A stretch of DNA of 64,000 nt from Planomicrobium sp. YIM 101495. Its GTDB lineage: Bacteria; Bacillota; Bacilli; Bacillales_A; Planococcaceae. The stretch is from NCBI RefSeq assembly GCF_009707665.1, contig NZ_WLZW01000001.1:806001-870000 (forward strand), in the 5' to 3' direction. The stretch's first letter is position 1. Each line of letters starts with the position of its first letter. Made by a program: the position numbers and the translations under genes. Below are positions 1 through 10,291 of this stretch, piece by piece. Below the pieces are notes generated by a model, which was not told where the DNA came from, did no database searches, and saw nothing but the letters and a program-made list of their open reading frames with translations.

Positions 1-954
1 TATGTCCTGCCCCATCATGACAAGGTCGCGGACGAATGTATCCATTTGGATCGATCCTCGCGCTTTCAGCCAGACGCCTTTTTTTAGCGCGGCCATACGT
101 TCCGCATCTTCTTTATCACGCGAGAACATTTTCACGAGAATGGAGTCGGTGTAGTCCGTTATCTTAACGGTTAGGAGAGAACGCCCACTGCGCAGCTCAC
201 GAACTTCCACATCGAAGACGTACCCTTCGATCGCTACGCGGCGCTCTTCATCGACAATCGCCTGGATCTCCGTAATCTCCTGATCCGGCTTGATCGCGAT
301 ACCCATTTGGAATGGTCCTGAAGGGACGCCTTGGTCTTTCCGCTCCGTCTCCCGTTTCTTCATATCGGAGAGCGCGCGCTGTGCGAGCGCTTCTTCTTCC
401 GCTTTCCGTTCTTCCAGAAACGCTTCATGCGCCGCTTGCTGGGAGCCTTCTGTGAACTGGAAATCAACTGCAAGACGCGGGAAGCCGAGCTGTTCGTAAA
501 CATCTGCGATCCGGTCGCTATATTTGGATTTCAATGCCATCATTTCATGCTGGTGACCACATTGCAGGATTAATTTGTTTCCTTGCCACTCGGGTTGCTG
601 AGACAAGCAGCACTCACGGAGCGGTGGTGCCATATCTGATAGCTCTTCGATAACGAATCGCCAATAATCAGTGACTTGCTGACGGTCAAGCTCTGTCTGG
701 TCTGTTTCGATCGTCAACTGAACCGTTGCGATCGCTGAGAACGCAGTATTCAATTTACTGCGTAACCTCACAAATAATTCAAAAGGAAGCACCGCTTGCA
801 TCTTCATCAGGAAGCGCCAGGTACGGTCTTTCTTATGGACCGTCATCCTTGTCAGTTCGGCATCTTGGAAATATGCCACCTCGGCGTCATCCGTCAAATC
901 CAGGTGCTGAAGCAATAGTTTAAAACGCATTTTTGGATCTTGCTGGTTTATCAT
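1..954 (-). CDS. polC: DNA polymerase III alpha subunit PolC, N-terminal part (runs off the window)
   Basis: The frame is open from an ATG at 954 to the window edge, giving 318 codons of the N-terminal region of the Gram-positive replicative polymerase. The visible part ends in an OB-fold-like stretch that reads as YVFDVEVRELRSGRSLLTVK followed by TDYTDSILVKMFSRDKED, typical of PolC upstream of its exonuclease and polymerase domains, which lie outside the window. A GGAG ribosome site lies 6-9 bases before the start. It is the last gene of the rseP-proS-polC series, separated from proS by a terminator-like hairpin. The proS-polC order is the Bacillales order. The identification is firm, but only about a fifth of the protein can be seen. 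Confidence 0.93.
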   Translation of the reverse strand, partial: MINQQDPKMRFKLLLQHLDLTDDAEVAYFQDAELTRMTVHKKDRTWRFLMKMQAVLPFELFVRLRSKLNTAFSAIATVQLTIETDQTELDRQQVTDYWRFVIEELSDMAPPLRECCLSQQPEWQGNKLILQCGHQHEMMALKSKYSDRIADVYEQLGFPRLAVDFQFTEGSQQAAHEAFLEERKAEEEALAQRALSDMKKRETERKDQGVPSGPFQMGIAIKPDQEITEIQAIVDEERRVAIEGYVFDVEVRELRSGRSLLTVKITDYTDSILVKMFSRDKEDAERMAALKKGVWLKARGSIQMDTFVRDLVMMGQDI

Positions 955-981
955 AACAATCTCCTTCACATCGAATTTCCA

Positions 982-1013
982 GAAAAAAGAAGGAAAGTAC
1001 GATTGTACTTTCC
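982..1013 (-). terminator. Intrinsic terminator after proS
   Basis: On the minus strand the stem GGAAAGTAC / GTACTTTCC closes a 4-base loop and is followed by TTCTTTTTTC. It lies between the proS stop and the polC ribosome site, so it probably ends or attenuates proS transcription before polC. Confidence 0.8.
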
Positions 1014-1037
1014 TCCCCATCATATCAGATTCAGTCG

Positions 1038-2741
1038 TTAAATCTTAAAGAATTGCTGGAGGTGATCCAATAATTCCTCACGCTTCCATTCGAATGTTTC
1101 ACCTGTGCTTCGAACTTTCACTTCAAGAATGCCTTCTGCAGCGCGTTTGCCGATCGTGATGCGGATCGGAAGACCGATCAGATCAGAATCTGCAAATTTT
1201 ACGCCAGCCCGCTCGTTGCGGTCATCCAGCAATACTTCATAACGGTAAGATTTCAATAGTTTATACAAGTCTTCCCCAAGTTCACGCTGTGCCTCGTCCT
1301 TCATGTTGACCGGTACAAGGTGGATATCGTATGGTGTGATGACATTCGGCCAGATGAAGCCTTTACCGTCCTGGAACTCTTCAGCAACCGCTGCAAGTAC
1401 GCGCGATACGCCGATGCCGTAACAGCCCATAATATATGGCTTCGCTTTCCCTTGATCGTTCAGGAAGGTCCCGTCCATTGCTTCACTATAACGTGTGCCC
1501 AGTTTGAAGATGTGACCGACTTCGATACCTTTTGCAAAAACGATCGTGCCGTTGCCGTCCGGTGATGGGTCTCCTTCTTGGACAAAACGGAGATCCTCAT
1601 AAGAATCAACAGCGAAATCTTCTTCAGGTGTCACATTGATCCAGTGCATGCCAGCTTCATTCGCACCAGCAATGCCGTTTACGATTGTCTTGATCGCATT
1701 GTCTGCAATCACGCGGATGCCTTCTGGAAGTTTCACTGGACCGATTGAACCGACCTCACAAGAAAGAAGTGCTTCCACTTGTTCCGGTGTCGCCATTTCA
1801 ATCACTTTCGCACCAGTCACGCGCTTCACTTTGATGTCGTTGATTTCGTGGTCACCTCTTGCAAGGATCATCACCAATTCTTCGTCAGCAGAGAAGATAA
1901 GTGTCTTGATGCACTGATCAGCAGTCGTTCCGAAGAATTCAGCAACTTGTGCAATCGTCTTTTGATCCGGCGTTTCTTTCTTCTCCATCTCTTTCACTGC
2001 TTCGTCGGGACGGTTGTAATCGATGTTCACTTCTGCCATCTCGATATTTGCAGCGTAAGAAGAGCTGTCCGAATATGCGACCGTATCCTCACCGATATCA
2101 GACAGGACCATAAACTCGTGGTTGTCCGTTCCGCCGATTGCCCCTGAGTCTGCAAGAACTGCACGGAAGTTCAATCCAAGGCGTGTGAAGATGTTCTTAT
2201 AAGCCTGCATCATTTGGTCGTAAGTTTCGTCAAGACTTTCCGTTGTTGCATGGAAAGAATAAGCGTCTTTCATCAAGAACTCACGACCGCGAAGCAAACC
2301 GAAGCGTGGGCGCTTCTCGTCGCGGAATTTCGATTGGATCTGGAATAGGTTCAATGGTAATTTTTTGTACGACTTGACTTCATCGCGCAATAGACTTGTG
2401 ATTACTTCTTCGTGCGTTGGCCCAAGAGCAAACTCACGGCCGTTCCGGTCTGTCATGCGCATCAATTCCGCTCCGTAAGAATACCAGCGGTCCGATTCCT
2501 GCCAAAGCTCAGCTTGTTGCAGAGCTGGCATCGCGATTTCCACACTGCCTGCCTCTTCCATTTCCTCACGTACAATTGCTTCTACTTTTTGAAGCACTTT
2601 TTTGCCAAGTGGCAAGTAAGAATAAATTCCGCTCGTGTTCTGGCGGATGAATCCCGCACGCAGCAAAAGCTGGTGGGATTTGACTTCTGCATCTGCAGGA
2701 GTCTCCCGTAATGTCGGGATGAATGTGGCCGATTGCTTCAT
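1038..2741 (-). CDS. proS: Prolyl-tRNA synthetase (class II, with editing domain)
   Basis: ProS charges tRNA-Pro with proline in the cytoplasm. The 567-residue protein has the length of the bacterial long form. Class II motif 2 is visible as [20 protein letters not shown] near residue 140, motif 3 as GCYGIGVSR near residue 440, and the region between them is the YbaK-like insertion that hydrolyses Ala-tRNA-Pro. The frame opens at an ATG at 2747, but GAGGTG lies 8 bases before the ATG at 2741. That second start gives MKQSATFIP, which matches the start of the B. subtilis protein, so 2741 is chosen. It lies 75 bases downstream of rseP in the same direction. Confidence 0.95.
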   Translation of the reverse strand: MKQSATFIPTLRETPADAEVKSHQLLLRAGFIRQNTSGIYSYLPLGKKVLQKVEAIVREEMEEAGSVEIAMPALQQAELWQESDRWYSYGAELMRMTDRNGREFALGPTHEEVITSLLRDEVKSYKKLPLNLFQIQSKFRDEKRPRFGLLRGREFLMKDAYSFHATTESLDETYDQMMQAYKNIFTRLGLNFRAVLADSGAIGGTDNHEFMVLSDIGEDTVAYSDSSSYAANIEMAEVNIDYNRPDEAVKEMEKKETPDQKTIAQVAEFFGTTADQCIKTLIFSADEELVMILARGDHEINDIKVKRVTGAKVIEMATPEQVEALLSCEVGSIGPVKLPEGIRVIADNAIKTIVNGIAGANEAGMHWINVTPEEDFAVDSYEDLRFVQEGDPSPDGNGTIVFAKGIEVGHIFKLGTRYSEAMDGTFLNDQGKAKPYIMGCYGIGVSRVLAAVAEEFQDGKGFIWPNVITPYDIHLVPVNMKDEAQRELGEDLYKLLKSYRYEVLLDDRNERAGVKFADSDLIGLPIRITIGKRAAEGILEVKVRSTGETFEWKREELLDHLQQFFKI

Positions 2742-2816
2742 AGTCATTACACCTCTGTCAAAAGTTTAATTTTATCGAACTTGATCCAATACCTTTGTTT
2801 ACTGCGCCATCCTTCG

Positions 2817-4076
2817 TCAAAAGAAGAAGCGCTGAATATCATTCCAGGTGACGACCACCATGAGTAAGAGTAGCAGCATAATCCCGACGAAATGGACCAT
2901 CCCTTCTTTCTGCTTGTCGACCGGCTTGCCCCGTACCGCTTCAAAGAGCAGGAACATCAGGCGTCCACCGTCAAGTGCCGGCAGTGGCAGCAAATTCATG
3001 ATGCCCAGATTGATCGATAGCATCGCTCCCCAGCTCATCAATACGAAAATTCCATATTGCGCGACTTCCTCTGTCGTCTTATAAATGCCGACCGGTCCGG
3101 ATAATGCATCAATCGTCAGCTGTCCAGTAAACAGCATTCCAAGGAGACGGAAAATCTCCTTGAACCAGAAGACGGTCTGTTCAGCCCCATAAACGAAGGA
3201 GCCGAAGAAATCACGTTCTACCGGGCTCTGGTAAAGGACACCGATGACACCTGTCTCCTCTGCTGCACCTTCTGCAAGCTCAGGCGTGATGTTCAGCGAC
3301 ATCGCTTCTCCGTCACGTTCAATGTCGAATGCCAAGTCATTTCCTGCATTCACTTGTACGATGTCGACAAGCTCATCCCAAGAAGTGACCGGTTGGCCGT
3401 CAATCTGCTTGATCAAGTCATTGTCTTGCAACCCTGCTTCAGCTGCACGGCCATCTTCCACAACTTCCGTGATGTACGGTTCGTTCGTCGGAATGCCTTG
3501 CAACATCCCGAGTGATACGAAAATCAAGAATGCCAGAATGAAGTTAAAGAGTGGCCCTGCAAACATCGTCATGAAACGATGCCCGACACTTTTCGAATCA
3601 AACTGGCGATCGTACGGCGCAAGAATCGTTTCTTGGCCATTCTCTTCGACCACTGCGTCCCGCTTGACTTCAATGCGGACCATCTGTTCCTCTTCATCAT
3701 ATCCTCGAATGAACAGTTCTTTTTCAAGATCCGCTTCCTCTACTTCAAGCAGTAGAATGTCCGGGTACATTTTCTTTTGGTTCATGACAATTCTCTTTGC
3801 TTTGCCTTCTTTATTCAAAAGCACACCGATACGGTGACCGGCCTGGATTTGGACTGTGTCGAAATCCTCGCCCGCCATTCGGACGTAACCGCCGATCGGC
3901 AATAGACGCACCGTATAAAGTGTTTCTCCCTTGTTCAAGCTCAAAATCTTAGGGCCCATCCCGATCGCGAATTCACGGACGAGAATGCCGGCACGTTTTG
4001 CAAACAGGAAGTGGCCTAGTTCATGAAAGAATACAAGGGCGCCGAATATGATAATAAACGCTAAAACGGTTTCCAT
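2817..4076 (-). CDS. rseP: Site-2 intramembrane zinc metalloprotease RseP/RasP
   Basis: This membrane protease cleaves transmembrane segments of anti-sigma factors, FtsL and leftover signal peptides. The zinc site HELGH lies at residues 18-22 in the first membrane helix. A PDZ domain begins around residue 200 (ITEVVEDGRAAEAGLQDNDL), and the third zinc ligand motif LDGGR is near the C-terminus between further hydrophobic helices. The 419-residue length fits the Bacillus RasP family. A long charged insert (VLLNKEGKAKRIVMNQKKMY) sits between the first helix and the PDZ domain. GGAG lies 10 bases before the start. It follows dxr by about 40 bases, as in other Bacillales. Confidence 0.95.
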   Translation of the reverse strand: METVLAFIIIFGALVFFHELGHFLFAKRAGILVREFAIGMGPKILSLNKGETLYTVRLLPIGGYVRMAGEDFDTVQIQAGHRIGVLLNKEGKAKRIVMNQKKMYPDILLLEVEEADLEKELFIRGYDEEEQMVRIEVKRDAVVEENGQETILAPYDRQFDSKSVGHRFMTMFAGPLFNFILAFLIFVSLGMLQGIPTNEPYITEVVEDGRAAEAGLQDNDLIKQIDGQPVTSWDELVDIVQVNAGNDLAFDIERDGEAMSLNITPELAEGAAEETGVIGVLYQSPVERDFFGSFVYGAEQTVFWFKEIFRLLGMLFTGQLTIDALSGPVGIYKTTEEVAQYGIFVLMSWGAMLSINLGIMNLLPLPALDGGRLMFLLFEAVRGKPVDKQKEGMVHFVGIMLLLLLMVVVTWNDIQRFFF

Positions 4077-4117
4077 TTCAATCCATCTCCATATGCCTGA
4101 TAGGCTTTAGTCTGTCG

Positions 4118-5263
4118 TTATTTTAGCATGTCTTTGACGGATTTTCTCGTTTCAGCATCTGTGTGCAGGATGGTCTCGAGATCCGGCTGATGAATGAGGG
4201 CATGTTCGTGCATCGCCCGTTCGATCAACTCTTCGATTTGTAGGAAGCTGATCTGTCCATCCAGGAACATCGCTACCGCCTGCTCGTTTGCTGCATTCAA
4301 TACCGTTGTCATCGTCCCTGCAGCGCGGCCGGCATCAAATGCCAGTTGCAGTGCACGGAAACGCACGAAGTCCATCGGCTGAAAATGCAGCTTGCCGATC
4401 TCAGCCAAGTTCAGCCGTTTGGCCTCCGCTCGCGGGAAGCGATCTGGATACGTCAATGCGTATTGGATCGGGACACGCATATCCGGTGTGCCAAGCTGTG
4501 CCATGACGCTCGTGTCTTGGAATTCGACCATCGAGTGGATGATGCTCTCACGGTGCAAGAGCACTTCGATGTCATCATAATCAAAGTCGAACAGGACGTG
4601 TGCTTCGATTACTTCGAGTCCTTTGTTAACCATGGTCGCAGAGTCGATTGTGATCTTCGCGCCCATCGACCAGTTCGGGTGGGCAAGTGCTTCTTGCACC
4701 GTAACACCTTCCAGCTCTTTGCGAGTACGGTCACGGAAACTACCGCCTGACGCTGTCAAAATCAATTTACTTGCTTGTTCGCGCTTTTCACCATTCAATG
4801 CCTGGTACAGCGCTGAGTGCTCACTGTCGACTGGCAAAATGACTGCGCCGTATGTTCTGGCGTGTTCCATGACGAGGTGTCCCGCCGTGACAAGTGTTTC
4901 CTTGTTGGCAATTGCAATCGTCCGACCGAGCTTGATGGCCTCGAGCGTCGGCTGGAGACCGACACTTCCAATGACCGAGTTCAAAAGCACGTCCGCTTCA
5001 TATGTAGCAATCTCGATGAGTCCTTTTTCACCGTGTAGGACAGTGAGTCGCGGGAACTGTCGCGAAAGCGCCAAGGCATCCGGCTCTTGTTGTACGCAGA
5101 CAATCTCTGGCTGAAATTCATTGATTAATTCCACTGTTTTCCCGATATTCCGTCCAGCAGAAAAACCCGTCAGCTGAAACGCTTCCGGGTGCTCTCTTAC
5201 AATATCCGCAGTCTGCAGACCGATTGAACCGGTCGCTCCGAGCAAAATAATTTTCTTAGTCAT
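4118..5263 (-). CDS. dxr: 1-deoxy-D-xylulose-5-phosphate reductoisomerase
   Basis: Dxr converts DXP to 2-C-methyl-D-erythritol 4-phosphate with NADPH, the committed step of the MEP isoprenoid pathway. The nucleotide-binding loop GATGSIG is at residues 9-15, and the metal and substrate segment is visible as [13 protein letters not shown]. The conserved [14 protein letters not shown] follows in the central domain. At 381 residues it has the usual length. It sits directly downstream of cdsA and upstream of rseP, so precursors for undecaprenyl phosphate (UppS) and phospholipids (CdsA) are made from one gene block. GAGG lies 10 bases before the ATG. Confidence 0.96.
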   Translation of the reverse strand: MTKKIILLGATGSIGLQTADIVREHPEAFQLTGFSAGRNIGKTVELINEFQPEIVCVQQEPDALALSRQFPRLTVLHGEKGLIEIATYEADVLLNSVIGSVGLQPTLEAIKLGRTIAIANKETLVTAGHLVMEHARTYGAVILPVDSEHSALYQALNGEKREQASKLILTASGGSFRDRTRKELEGVTVQEALAHPNWSMGAKITIDSATMVNKGLEVIEAHVLFDFDYDDIEVLLHRESIIHSMVEFQDTSVMAQLGTPDMRVPIQYALTYPDRFPRAEAKRLNLAEIGKLHFQPMDFVRFRALQLAFDAGRAAGTMTTVLNAANEQAVAMFLDGQISFLQIEELIERAMHEHALIHQPDLETILHTDAETRKSVKDMLK

Positions 5264-5279
5264 TCAGTTGCTTCCTCTC

Positions 5280-6071
5280 TCAAATGAAATGTAAAAAATG
5301 AAGCAGCGGCATGACGAACAGAATACTATCGAACCGATCAAGCATCCCGCCATGCCCTGGCAAGATCGTCCCGGAATCCTTGACGTTGAAATGGCGTTTC
5401 AATGCTGATTCTACCAAATCACCCATCTGTCCGAAAATAGAGGCGAGGATCGTCACAAGGACCAACAGAATGATCGGTTTTTCCAAATCTACGAAGTAGT
5501 TGAAGATCAGTGCAACCGCAATCGCCCAGACAATCCCACCCAGGAATCCTTCCACTGTCTTGTTCGGAGAGATTTCCGGCCATAGCTTGCGCTTCCCAAT
5601 CTTCCGGCCAGTGAAATATGCGCCCGAATCCGTGCTCCAGACAACAAGAAGTGCGTACACAAGGAACGCCAAGTGCACATCGCGCGTTTCGATCAAATAC
5701 AAAAAACCGATCCCGATATATAGAACACCGAGAATGGCAAATGCAGCGTCATCAAAAGTAAAGCTATTCTTAACGACGACTGTATGGATCAATAATAGAA
5801 TGACTGCCATGAATGCAAATTCAACTTTCATATACCCCGTGATTTCGAACACTTTCGCTGCCCATTCTGCAGGCATCATGAAGGCAAAGAGAGCCGCTAG
5901 GGAAATAAGACCAGGGATGCTCCACAAGGTCCTCCCTTTCATTTTCAACAATTCTTGCAAGGCGATAGTCGCCACTGCATAGATGAGCAAAGTGAAAGCT
6001 GCGCCGCCGATAAGGACGAAAGGCATGAATAATGCGAATGCGACGAGCCCTGTAATGATTCGCTGCTTCAA
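5280..6071 (-). CDS. cdsA: Phosphatidate cytidylyltransferase (CDP-diacylglycerol synthase)
   Basis: CdsA makes CDP-diacylglycerol from phosphatidic acid and CTP in the membrane, feeding phosphatidylglycerol and other lipids. The 263 residues form about eight hydrophobic helices and end with the family signature PGHGGMLDRFDS. The catalytic segment STDSGAYFTGRKIGKRKLWP precedes it. The start codon is TTG at 6071, overlapping the uppS stop as TTGA. The product then begins MKQRI like B. subtilis CdsA, which supports this unusual start, and no closer ATG gives a complete first helix. It is translationally coupled to uppS. Confidence 0.94.
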   Translation of the reverse strand: MKQRIITGLVAFALFMPFVLIGGAAFTLLIYAVATIALQELLKMKGRTLWSIPGLISLAALFAFMMPAEWAAKVFEITGYMKVEFAFMAVILLLIHTVVVKNSFTFDDAAFAILGVLYIGIGFLYLIETRDVHLAFLVYALLVVWSTDSGAYFTGRKIGKRKLWPEISPNKTVEGFLGGIVWAIAVALIFNYFVDLEKPIILLVLVTILASIFGQMGDLVESALKRHFNVKDSGTILPGHGGMLDRFDSILFVMPLLHFLHFI

Positions 6072-6859
6072 ACTTCTTCTTCCCCTTTCAATCCTCCAAA
6101 GCGGCGGTTTCTTTTTTGGTAATCTTCGATTGCCTCGACAAGTGTCAACTCATCAAAGTCCGGCCACAAGGTTTCTGTGAACCACAATTCAGTATAAGCA
6201 AGCTGCCAAAGCATGAAGTTACTCAAGCGCACTTCACCACTCGTACGAATCAACAGATCCGGCTCCGGTAATTTGCTCGTCAACAAACGGTCCGCAATAT
6301 CCGACTCCGTAATGTCTTCGGGATTCAATTGTCCAGCTGCAGCCTGTTCCGCAATCACCTTTACTGCATCGACGATCTCTGAACGGCTTCCGTAATTCAA
6401 CGCGAAGTTCAAGATCAGTCCTGTATTGTCCTTTGTTGCTTCTTTCGCTTTCCGAATCGCTTCAAGCGTATGTTGCGGCAAATTCTCATGATATCCCATC
6501 ATCTCGACACGGACGTTCTCTTCGATGAGTTCAGGTAAGAACGTCGATAGGAATTCCTCTGGAAGACGCATCAAGAAATCCACTTCAAGTTTCGGTCGTT
6601 TCCAGTTCTCAGTCGAAAAAGCATATAGGGTCATGACATCAACGCCGAGATGGCTTGCTAACCGTGTAATCTTGCGGACAGTTTTCATTCCTTCATGATG
6701 TCCTGCAATCCTTGGAAGTGAACGTTTCTTCGCCCATCTGCCGTTGCCGTCCATGATGATGGCAATATGCGAAGGTGGCCCTTCTTTGCAAATTACGGAT
6801 TTTCGTTCTTCAAGTCCCAGAACTGCTTCTGGTGCTCGTCTCAATATTTTATTAAACAT
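6068..6859 (-). CDS. uppS: Undecaprenyl diphosphate synthase
   Basis: UppS condenses eight isopentenyl diphosphates onto farnesyl diphosphate to build the C55 carrier for peptidoglycan and teichoic acid synthesis. The cis-prenyltransferase signature IAIIMDGNGRWAKKR holds the catalytic Asp, and TSGEVRLSNFMLWQLAYTEL lies near the C-terminus. The frame is open to 6889, but GGAGG lies 6 bases before the ATG at 6859 and nothing suitable precedes the upstream start, so 6859 is used (263 residues). Its stop overlaps the cdsA start. Confidence 0.95.
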   Translation of the reverse strand: MFNKILRRAPEAVLGLEERKSVICKEGPPSHIAIIMDGNGRWAKKRSLPRIAGHHEGMKTVRKITRLASHLGVDVMTLYAFSTENWKRPKLEVDFLMRLPEEFLSTFLPELIEENVRVEMMGYHENLPQHTLEAIRKAKEATKDNTGLILNFALNYGSRSEIVDAVKVIAEQAAAGQLNPEDITESDIADRLLTSKLPEPDLLIRTSGEVRLSNFMLWQLAYTELWFTETLWPDFDELTLVEAIEDYQKRNRRFGGLKGEEEV

Positions 6860-6900
6860 AGTTTTCCTCCACTTATAACAAATCAGCATGTCTATTGCTT

Positions 6901-6909
6901 ATCATATCA
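6901..6909 (-). promoter_or_regulatory. Extended -10 promoter candidate for uppS-cdsA-dxr-rseP-proS
   Basis: The minus strand reads TGATATGAT, a TGn extension plus a -10-like TATGAT, about 40 bases before the uppS start. No convincing -35 box was found at 16-18 bases. It lies just downstream of the frr terminator, where a new transcript would be expected. Confidence 0.4.
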
Positions 6910-7013
6910 AAAAACGGCATCCTGTGCGCTGTCATTCACATGGAAAGCCATTTTTTGCCGAAAAAATCCTATTCCTACAACCTTGCTCTTCTTGTATGGA
7001 AGGGATGCAATAG

Positions 7014-7038
7014 AAAAACGCCCTGTTCAACAGGACGC
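7014..7038 (-). terminator. Intrinsic terminator after frr
   Basis: The minus strand has the stem CGTCCTGTT / AACAGGGCG (one mismatch) followed directly by TTTTTC. It ends 22 bases past the frr stop and separates the rpsB-tsf-pyrH-frr group from uppS. Confidence 0.75.
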
Positions 7039-7059
7039 TCCAGCTCAGTAGAAGTTCGC

Positions 7060-7617
7060 TTACACTTCCAAGATTTCTTTCTCTTTCTCTTTTGCGATGT
7101 CATCGATGCGTGTGATGTTGCTGTCCGTCAGCTTCTGGATATCGTCCGTGTAGCCGCGCAGATCATCTTCTGTGATTTCGCTCTTCTTCTCTAATTTCTT
7201 CAGTTCATCGTTGCCATCGCGTCGAACGTTACGGATTGCGACTTTCGCTTCTTCAGCAACTTTCTTAACTTCTTTGACAAGATCTTTCCGGCGCTCTTCC
7301 GTCAAAGCAGGAATAGCGATACGGATAACAGATCCATCGTTCGTCGGGCTTAGGCCAAGATCCGACTTCATGATTGCTTTCTCGATATCTCCAAGTACAG
7401 ACTTATCGTATGGTTGAATCATGAGAAGACGCGCTTCAGGAACCGAGATGCCTGCCACTTGATTGACCGGTGTCGGTGCTCCGTAGTAATCGACTGTCAG
7501 ACGGTCCAGGATTGATGGGTTTGCACGTCCTGCACGGATAGTTGCTAATTCACGGCTGTACGACTGAATCGCACCTTCCATTTTTGAAGTTGTTTCACTG
7601 ATAATCGTTTTCGGCAT
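7060..7617 (-). CDS. frr: Ribosome recycling factor
   Basis: RRF works with EF-G to split post-termination ribosomes. The 185-residue protein matches the family length and shows the conserved hinge and helical segment [20 protein letters not shown] near the N-terminus, then a charged helical C-terminal half. Its start overlaps the pyrH stop as TAATG, and its AGGAGG ribosome site lies inside the last Arg-Arg codons of pyrH, so the two are translationally coupled. Order pyrH-frr is standard for Firmicutes. Confidence 0.96.
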   Translation of the reverse strand: MPKTIISETTSKMEGAIQSYSRELATIRAGRANPSILDRLTVDYYGAPTPVNQVAGISVPEARLLMIQPYDKSVLGDIEKAIMKSDLGLSPTNDGSVIRIAIPALTEERRKDLVKEVKKVAEEAKVAIRNVRRDGNDELKKLEKKSEITEDDLRGYTDDIQKLTDSNITRIDDIAKEKEKEILEV

Positions 7618-8342
7618 TATAAAGTCCTCCTCACTACTGTCCCGATTTTTTCACCTTGGACAGCTCGTTTGATATTTCCATTTTCCATGATCGAGAAGAC
7701 GACCAATGGAATGTCGTTATCCATGCACAGTGTGGATGCAGTTGAATCCATCACTTGCAAACCTTGTTGAATGACATCGAAATAAGAAAGTTCGTCGTAT
7801 TTCAAAGCGTTCGTATCAGTTTTTGGATCAGCAGAATAGACGCCATCTACATTATTTTTGCCCATCAGGATCACGTCGGCCTCAATCTCGGCAGCGCGCA
7901 GTGCAGCGGTTGTATCTGTCGAGAAATAAGGATTCCCTGTTCCTGCAGCAAAAATGACCACCCGTTTCTTCTCAAGATGACGGATTGCTCTTCTGCGGAT
8001 ATACGGCTCAGCAACTTGACGCATCTCGATGGAAGAAAGCACGCGTGTCTCAACGCCCTGCTGCTCCAATGAATCCTGGAGCGCCAAAGAGTTCATGACC
8101 GTCGCAAGCATTCCCATGTAATCGGCAGTTGCACGGTCCATACCCATTTCCGATCCAATCTTGCCGCGCCAAATGTTTCCACCGCCGACAACGACTGCTA
8201 CTTCCACACCCAGCTCTACGACTTCTTTCACTTGGCTTGCGACAGATTTGATGATTTCCGGGGACAGGCCGAAACCTTTCTCTCCTGCCATCGCTTCTCC
8301 GCTCAATTTTAATACAATACGCTTATATTGCTGAACACTCAT
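7617..8342 (-). CDS. pyrH: UMP kinase
   Basis: PyrH phosphorylates UMP to UDP with ATP in pyrimidine nucleotide synthesis. It belongs to the amino-acid kinase fold: the N-terminal [12 protein letters not shown] loop, GGGNIWRG, and the C-terminal nucleotide-binding [13 protein letters not shown] can be read. The length (241) is normal. GGAGGG lies upstream of the ATG. A terminator-like hairpin lies between it and tsf, so it may be partly uncoupled from the ribosomal genes upstream. Confidence 0.96.
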   Translation of the reverse strand: MSVQQYKRIVLKLSGEAMAGEKGFGLSPEIIKSVASQVKEVVELGVEVAVVVGGGNIWRGKIGSEMGMDRATADYMGMLATVMNSLALQDSLEQQGVETRVLSSIEMRQVAEPYIRRRAIRHLEKKRVVIFAAGTGNPYFSTDTTAALRAAEIEADVILMGKNNVDGVYSADPKTDTNALKYDELSYFDVIQQGLQVMDSTASTLCMDNDIPLVVFSIMENGNIKRAVQGEKIGTVVRRTL

Positions 8343-8368
8343 CGGAACCCTCCATTGACCTTTTATTG

Positions 8369-8399
8369 AAAAATAGGGAACACTGGATTGTGTTCCCCG
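8369..8399 (-). terminator. Intrinsic terminator or attenuator between tsf and pyrH
   Basis: The minus strand has GGGAACAC / GTGTTCCC around a 6-base loop followed by TATTTTTC, 20 bases past the tsf stop. Confidence 0.75.
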
Positions 8400-8419
8400 G
8401 CATTACATATGATTCGATC

Positions 8420-9307
8420 TTAGTTATCTTTGTTAACTTGGCTCATAACTTCTTCCGCAAAGTTATCTTCGCGTTTTTCGATGCCTTCGCCTACTTCATA
8501 ACGGACGAATCCTTTAACAGCTCCGCCAGTGGATGCTACGAAATCACGTACTTTTTGGTCAGAGTTTTTAACGAATGCTTGGTCAAGCAAGCAAACATCT
8601 TCGAAATATTTGCCAAGGCGGCCTTCAACCATTTTCGCAACGATTTTCTCAGGTTTGCCTTCGTTCAATGCTTGTTCCGTCAAGATTTTGCGCTCGTGCT
8701 CTACTTCGTCAGCAGAAACTTCGTCACGTGAAACATAAGTCGGGTTGATTGCCGCTACGTGCATTGCGATGTCGCGTGCAGCTTGCTCGTCTGTAGTACC
8801 TTCCAGGTGTACAAGAACCCCGATGCGCCCGCCCATATGCAAGTATGGACCGAAAGCGTCGTTGTCTGATTTTGTCATGATTTCGAAACGGCGAAGTGTA
8901 ATTTTCTCCCCGATTTTCGCGATTGCGTTAGAGATGTGATCTGCTACAACCAAACCGTTAGACATTGTAGAAGCTGTTGCTTCTTCAATCGTTGCCGGTT
9001 TTGTTGAAAGAAGGTGCTCGCCCAATTCTTTCACCAATGTTTGGAAGCCTTCGTTTTTCGCTACGAAATCAGTTTCAGCGTTCACTTCATAGATGATTGC
9101 TTCGTTTCCTTCAACGACAACTGAAGTGATTCCTTCTGCTGCAATGCGGTCCGCTTTTTTAGACGCGCTTGAAAGGCCTTTTTCACGCAGGAAGTCGACT
9201 GCTGCTTCAATGTCCCCGTCTGTCTGAACAAGTGCTTTTTTACAATCCATCATACCCGCACCTGTTTTTTCACGCAATTCTTTTACCATTTGTGCTGTAA
9301 CTGCCAT
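8420..9307 (-). CDS. tsf: Elongation factor Ts
   Basis: EF-Ts is the GDP/GTP exchange factor of EF-Tu. The N-terminal UBA-like domain and signature [17 protein letters not shown] are visible, followed by the two-lobed core with [16 protein letters not shown]. The frame is open to 9379, but that extension runs through the rpsB-tsf hairpin. AAGGAGG lies 8 bases before the ATG at 9307, giving 295 residues, close to the family norm. It is downstream of rpsB as in most bacteria. Confidence 0.96.
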   Translation of the reverse strand: MAVTAQMVKELREKTGAGMMDCKKALVQTDGDIEAAVDFLREKGLSSASKKADRIAAEGITSVVVEGNEAIIYEVNAETDFVAKNEGFQTLVKELGEHLLSTKPATIEEATASTMSNGLVVADHISNAIAKIGEKITLRRFEIMTKSDNDAFGPYLHMGGRIGVLVHLEGTTDEQAARDIAMHVAAINPTYVSRDEVSADEVEHERKILTEQALNEGKPEKIVAKMVEGRLGKYFEDVCLLDQAFVKNSDQKVRDFVASTGGAVKGFVRYEVGEGIEKREDNFAEEVMSQVNKDN

Positions 9308-9343
9308 GATTAAATTCCTCCTTGTAAGTAGGTCTCTTTTCTC

Positions 9344-9380
9344 AAAAAAAGGTGATAAGAGGGGTTGGCCGCTTATCACC
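9344..9380 (-). terminator. Terminator/attenuator hairpin between rpsB and tsf
   Basis: The minus strand carries the perfect 9-bp stem GGTGATAAG / CTTATCACC with a 12-base loop followed directly by TTTTTTT. It lies inside the rpsB-tsf pair, so partial termination could set the S2:EF-Ts ratio. Confidence 0.85.
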
Positions 9381-9395
9381 TGTCATGCTTGTAGA

Positions 9396-10109
9396 TTACT
9401 CAGCAGATTCAGCTGCTACTTCTTCTTCTTCCGGTTTTGACTCAAGCAAAGCATCAGCCATTTTACCAGTCAATAGTTTAACTGCACGGATTGCATCGTC
9501 GTTTGCAGGAATCACATAGTCGATTTCGTCCGGATCACAGTTTGTATCTACAATACCAACGATTGGAATGTTCAATTTCATTGCTTCCGCAACTGCGATA
9601 CGCTCTTTACGTGGGTCAACGACGAACATTACGTCCGGTAGACCGTTCATGTCACGGATACCGCCCAAGAATTTAGTCAAGCGTTCGTGTTCTTTGTTCA
9701 ATTGAACAACTTCTTTTTTAGGAAGGACTTCGAAAGTGCCGTCTTCTTCCATGCGCTCGATCTGTTTCATGCGGTTCACACGTTTTTGGATCGTGCCGAA
9801 GTTTGTCAATGTTCCACCCAACCAACGTTGGTTGATGTAGTAGTTGCCAGAACGTTCTGCTTCTTCTTTGATTGCATCTTGTGCTTGTTTTTTCGTACCA
9901 ACGAAAAGGACTTTGCCGCCTTCTTCGCCGACTTGGCGCATGAAGTTGTATGCTTCCTCTAGTTTACGTACTGTTTTTTGTAGGTCGATGATGTAGATGC
10001 CGTTACGCTCCACGAAAATATATTTTTTCATTTTCGGGTTCCAGCGGCGTGTCTGGTGACCGAAGTGAACACCAGCTTCAAGCAATTGTTTCATAGAAAT
10101 TACTGACAT
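9396..10109 (-). CDS. rpsB: 30S ribosomal protein S2
   Basis: S2 binds late on the back of the 30S subunit. The N-terminus [20 protein letters not shown] and the conserved [10 protein letters not shown] and [11 protein letters not shown] segments identify it. The 237 residues end in an acidic Glu-rich tail, as in Bacillus. AGGAGG precedes the start. It is the first gene of an rpsB-tsf-pyrH-frr group with its own promoter. Upstream lies a repeat-filled gap in place of the flagellar genes found there in B. subtilis. Confidence 0.97.
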   Translation of the reverse strand: MSVISMKQLLEAGVHFGHQTRRWNPKMKKYIFVERNGIYIIDLQKTVRKLEEAYNFMRQVGEEGGKVLFVGTKKQAQDAIKEEAERSGNYYINQRWLGGTLTNFGTIQKRVNRMKQIERMEEDGTFEVLPKKEVVQLNKEHERLTKFLGGIRDMNGLPDVMFVVDPRKERIAVAEAMKLNIPIVGIVDTNCDPDEIDYVIPANDDAIRAVKLLTGKMADALLESKPEEEEVAAESAE

Positions 10110-10156
10110 GTTTTTTCCTCCTGATAGGTTAATTTTTCCCTCCGCATTATTCCTTT

Positions 10157-10192
10157 CTGCACCGTTACCTCATAGAGGCACCTACAGCGCAG
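10157..10192 (-). promoter_or_regulatory. Stem-loop in the rpsB 5' leader (possible autoregulatory element)
   Basis: The transcript leader between the promoter and rpsB can form an outer stem CTGCGC / GTGCAG enclosing a smaller CCTC / GAGG hairpin. Ribosomal protein genes often carry such leaders, but I do not recognise this one as a named family, so a regulatory role is inference. Confidence 0.35.
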
Positions 10193-10225
10193 ATCCAAAT
10201 GCGTGTGTATTTAACACCATTTGAA

Positions 10226-10255
10226 ATTATACCACGGGCCACTGTGGTTCTGCAA
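10226..10255 (-). promoter_or_regulatory. Promoter of rpsB
   Basis: The minus strand has TTGCAG, 18 bases, then a perfect TATAAT, about 115 bases before the rpsB ATG. It matches the vegetative sigma-A consensus and leaves room for a leader. Confidence 0.75.
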
Positions 10256-10291
10256 CTGGTTTCTCTTTATTGTTGGAAAAGGGATGATTGG

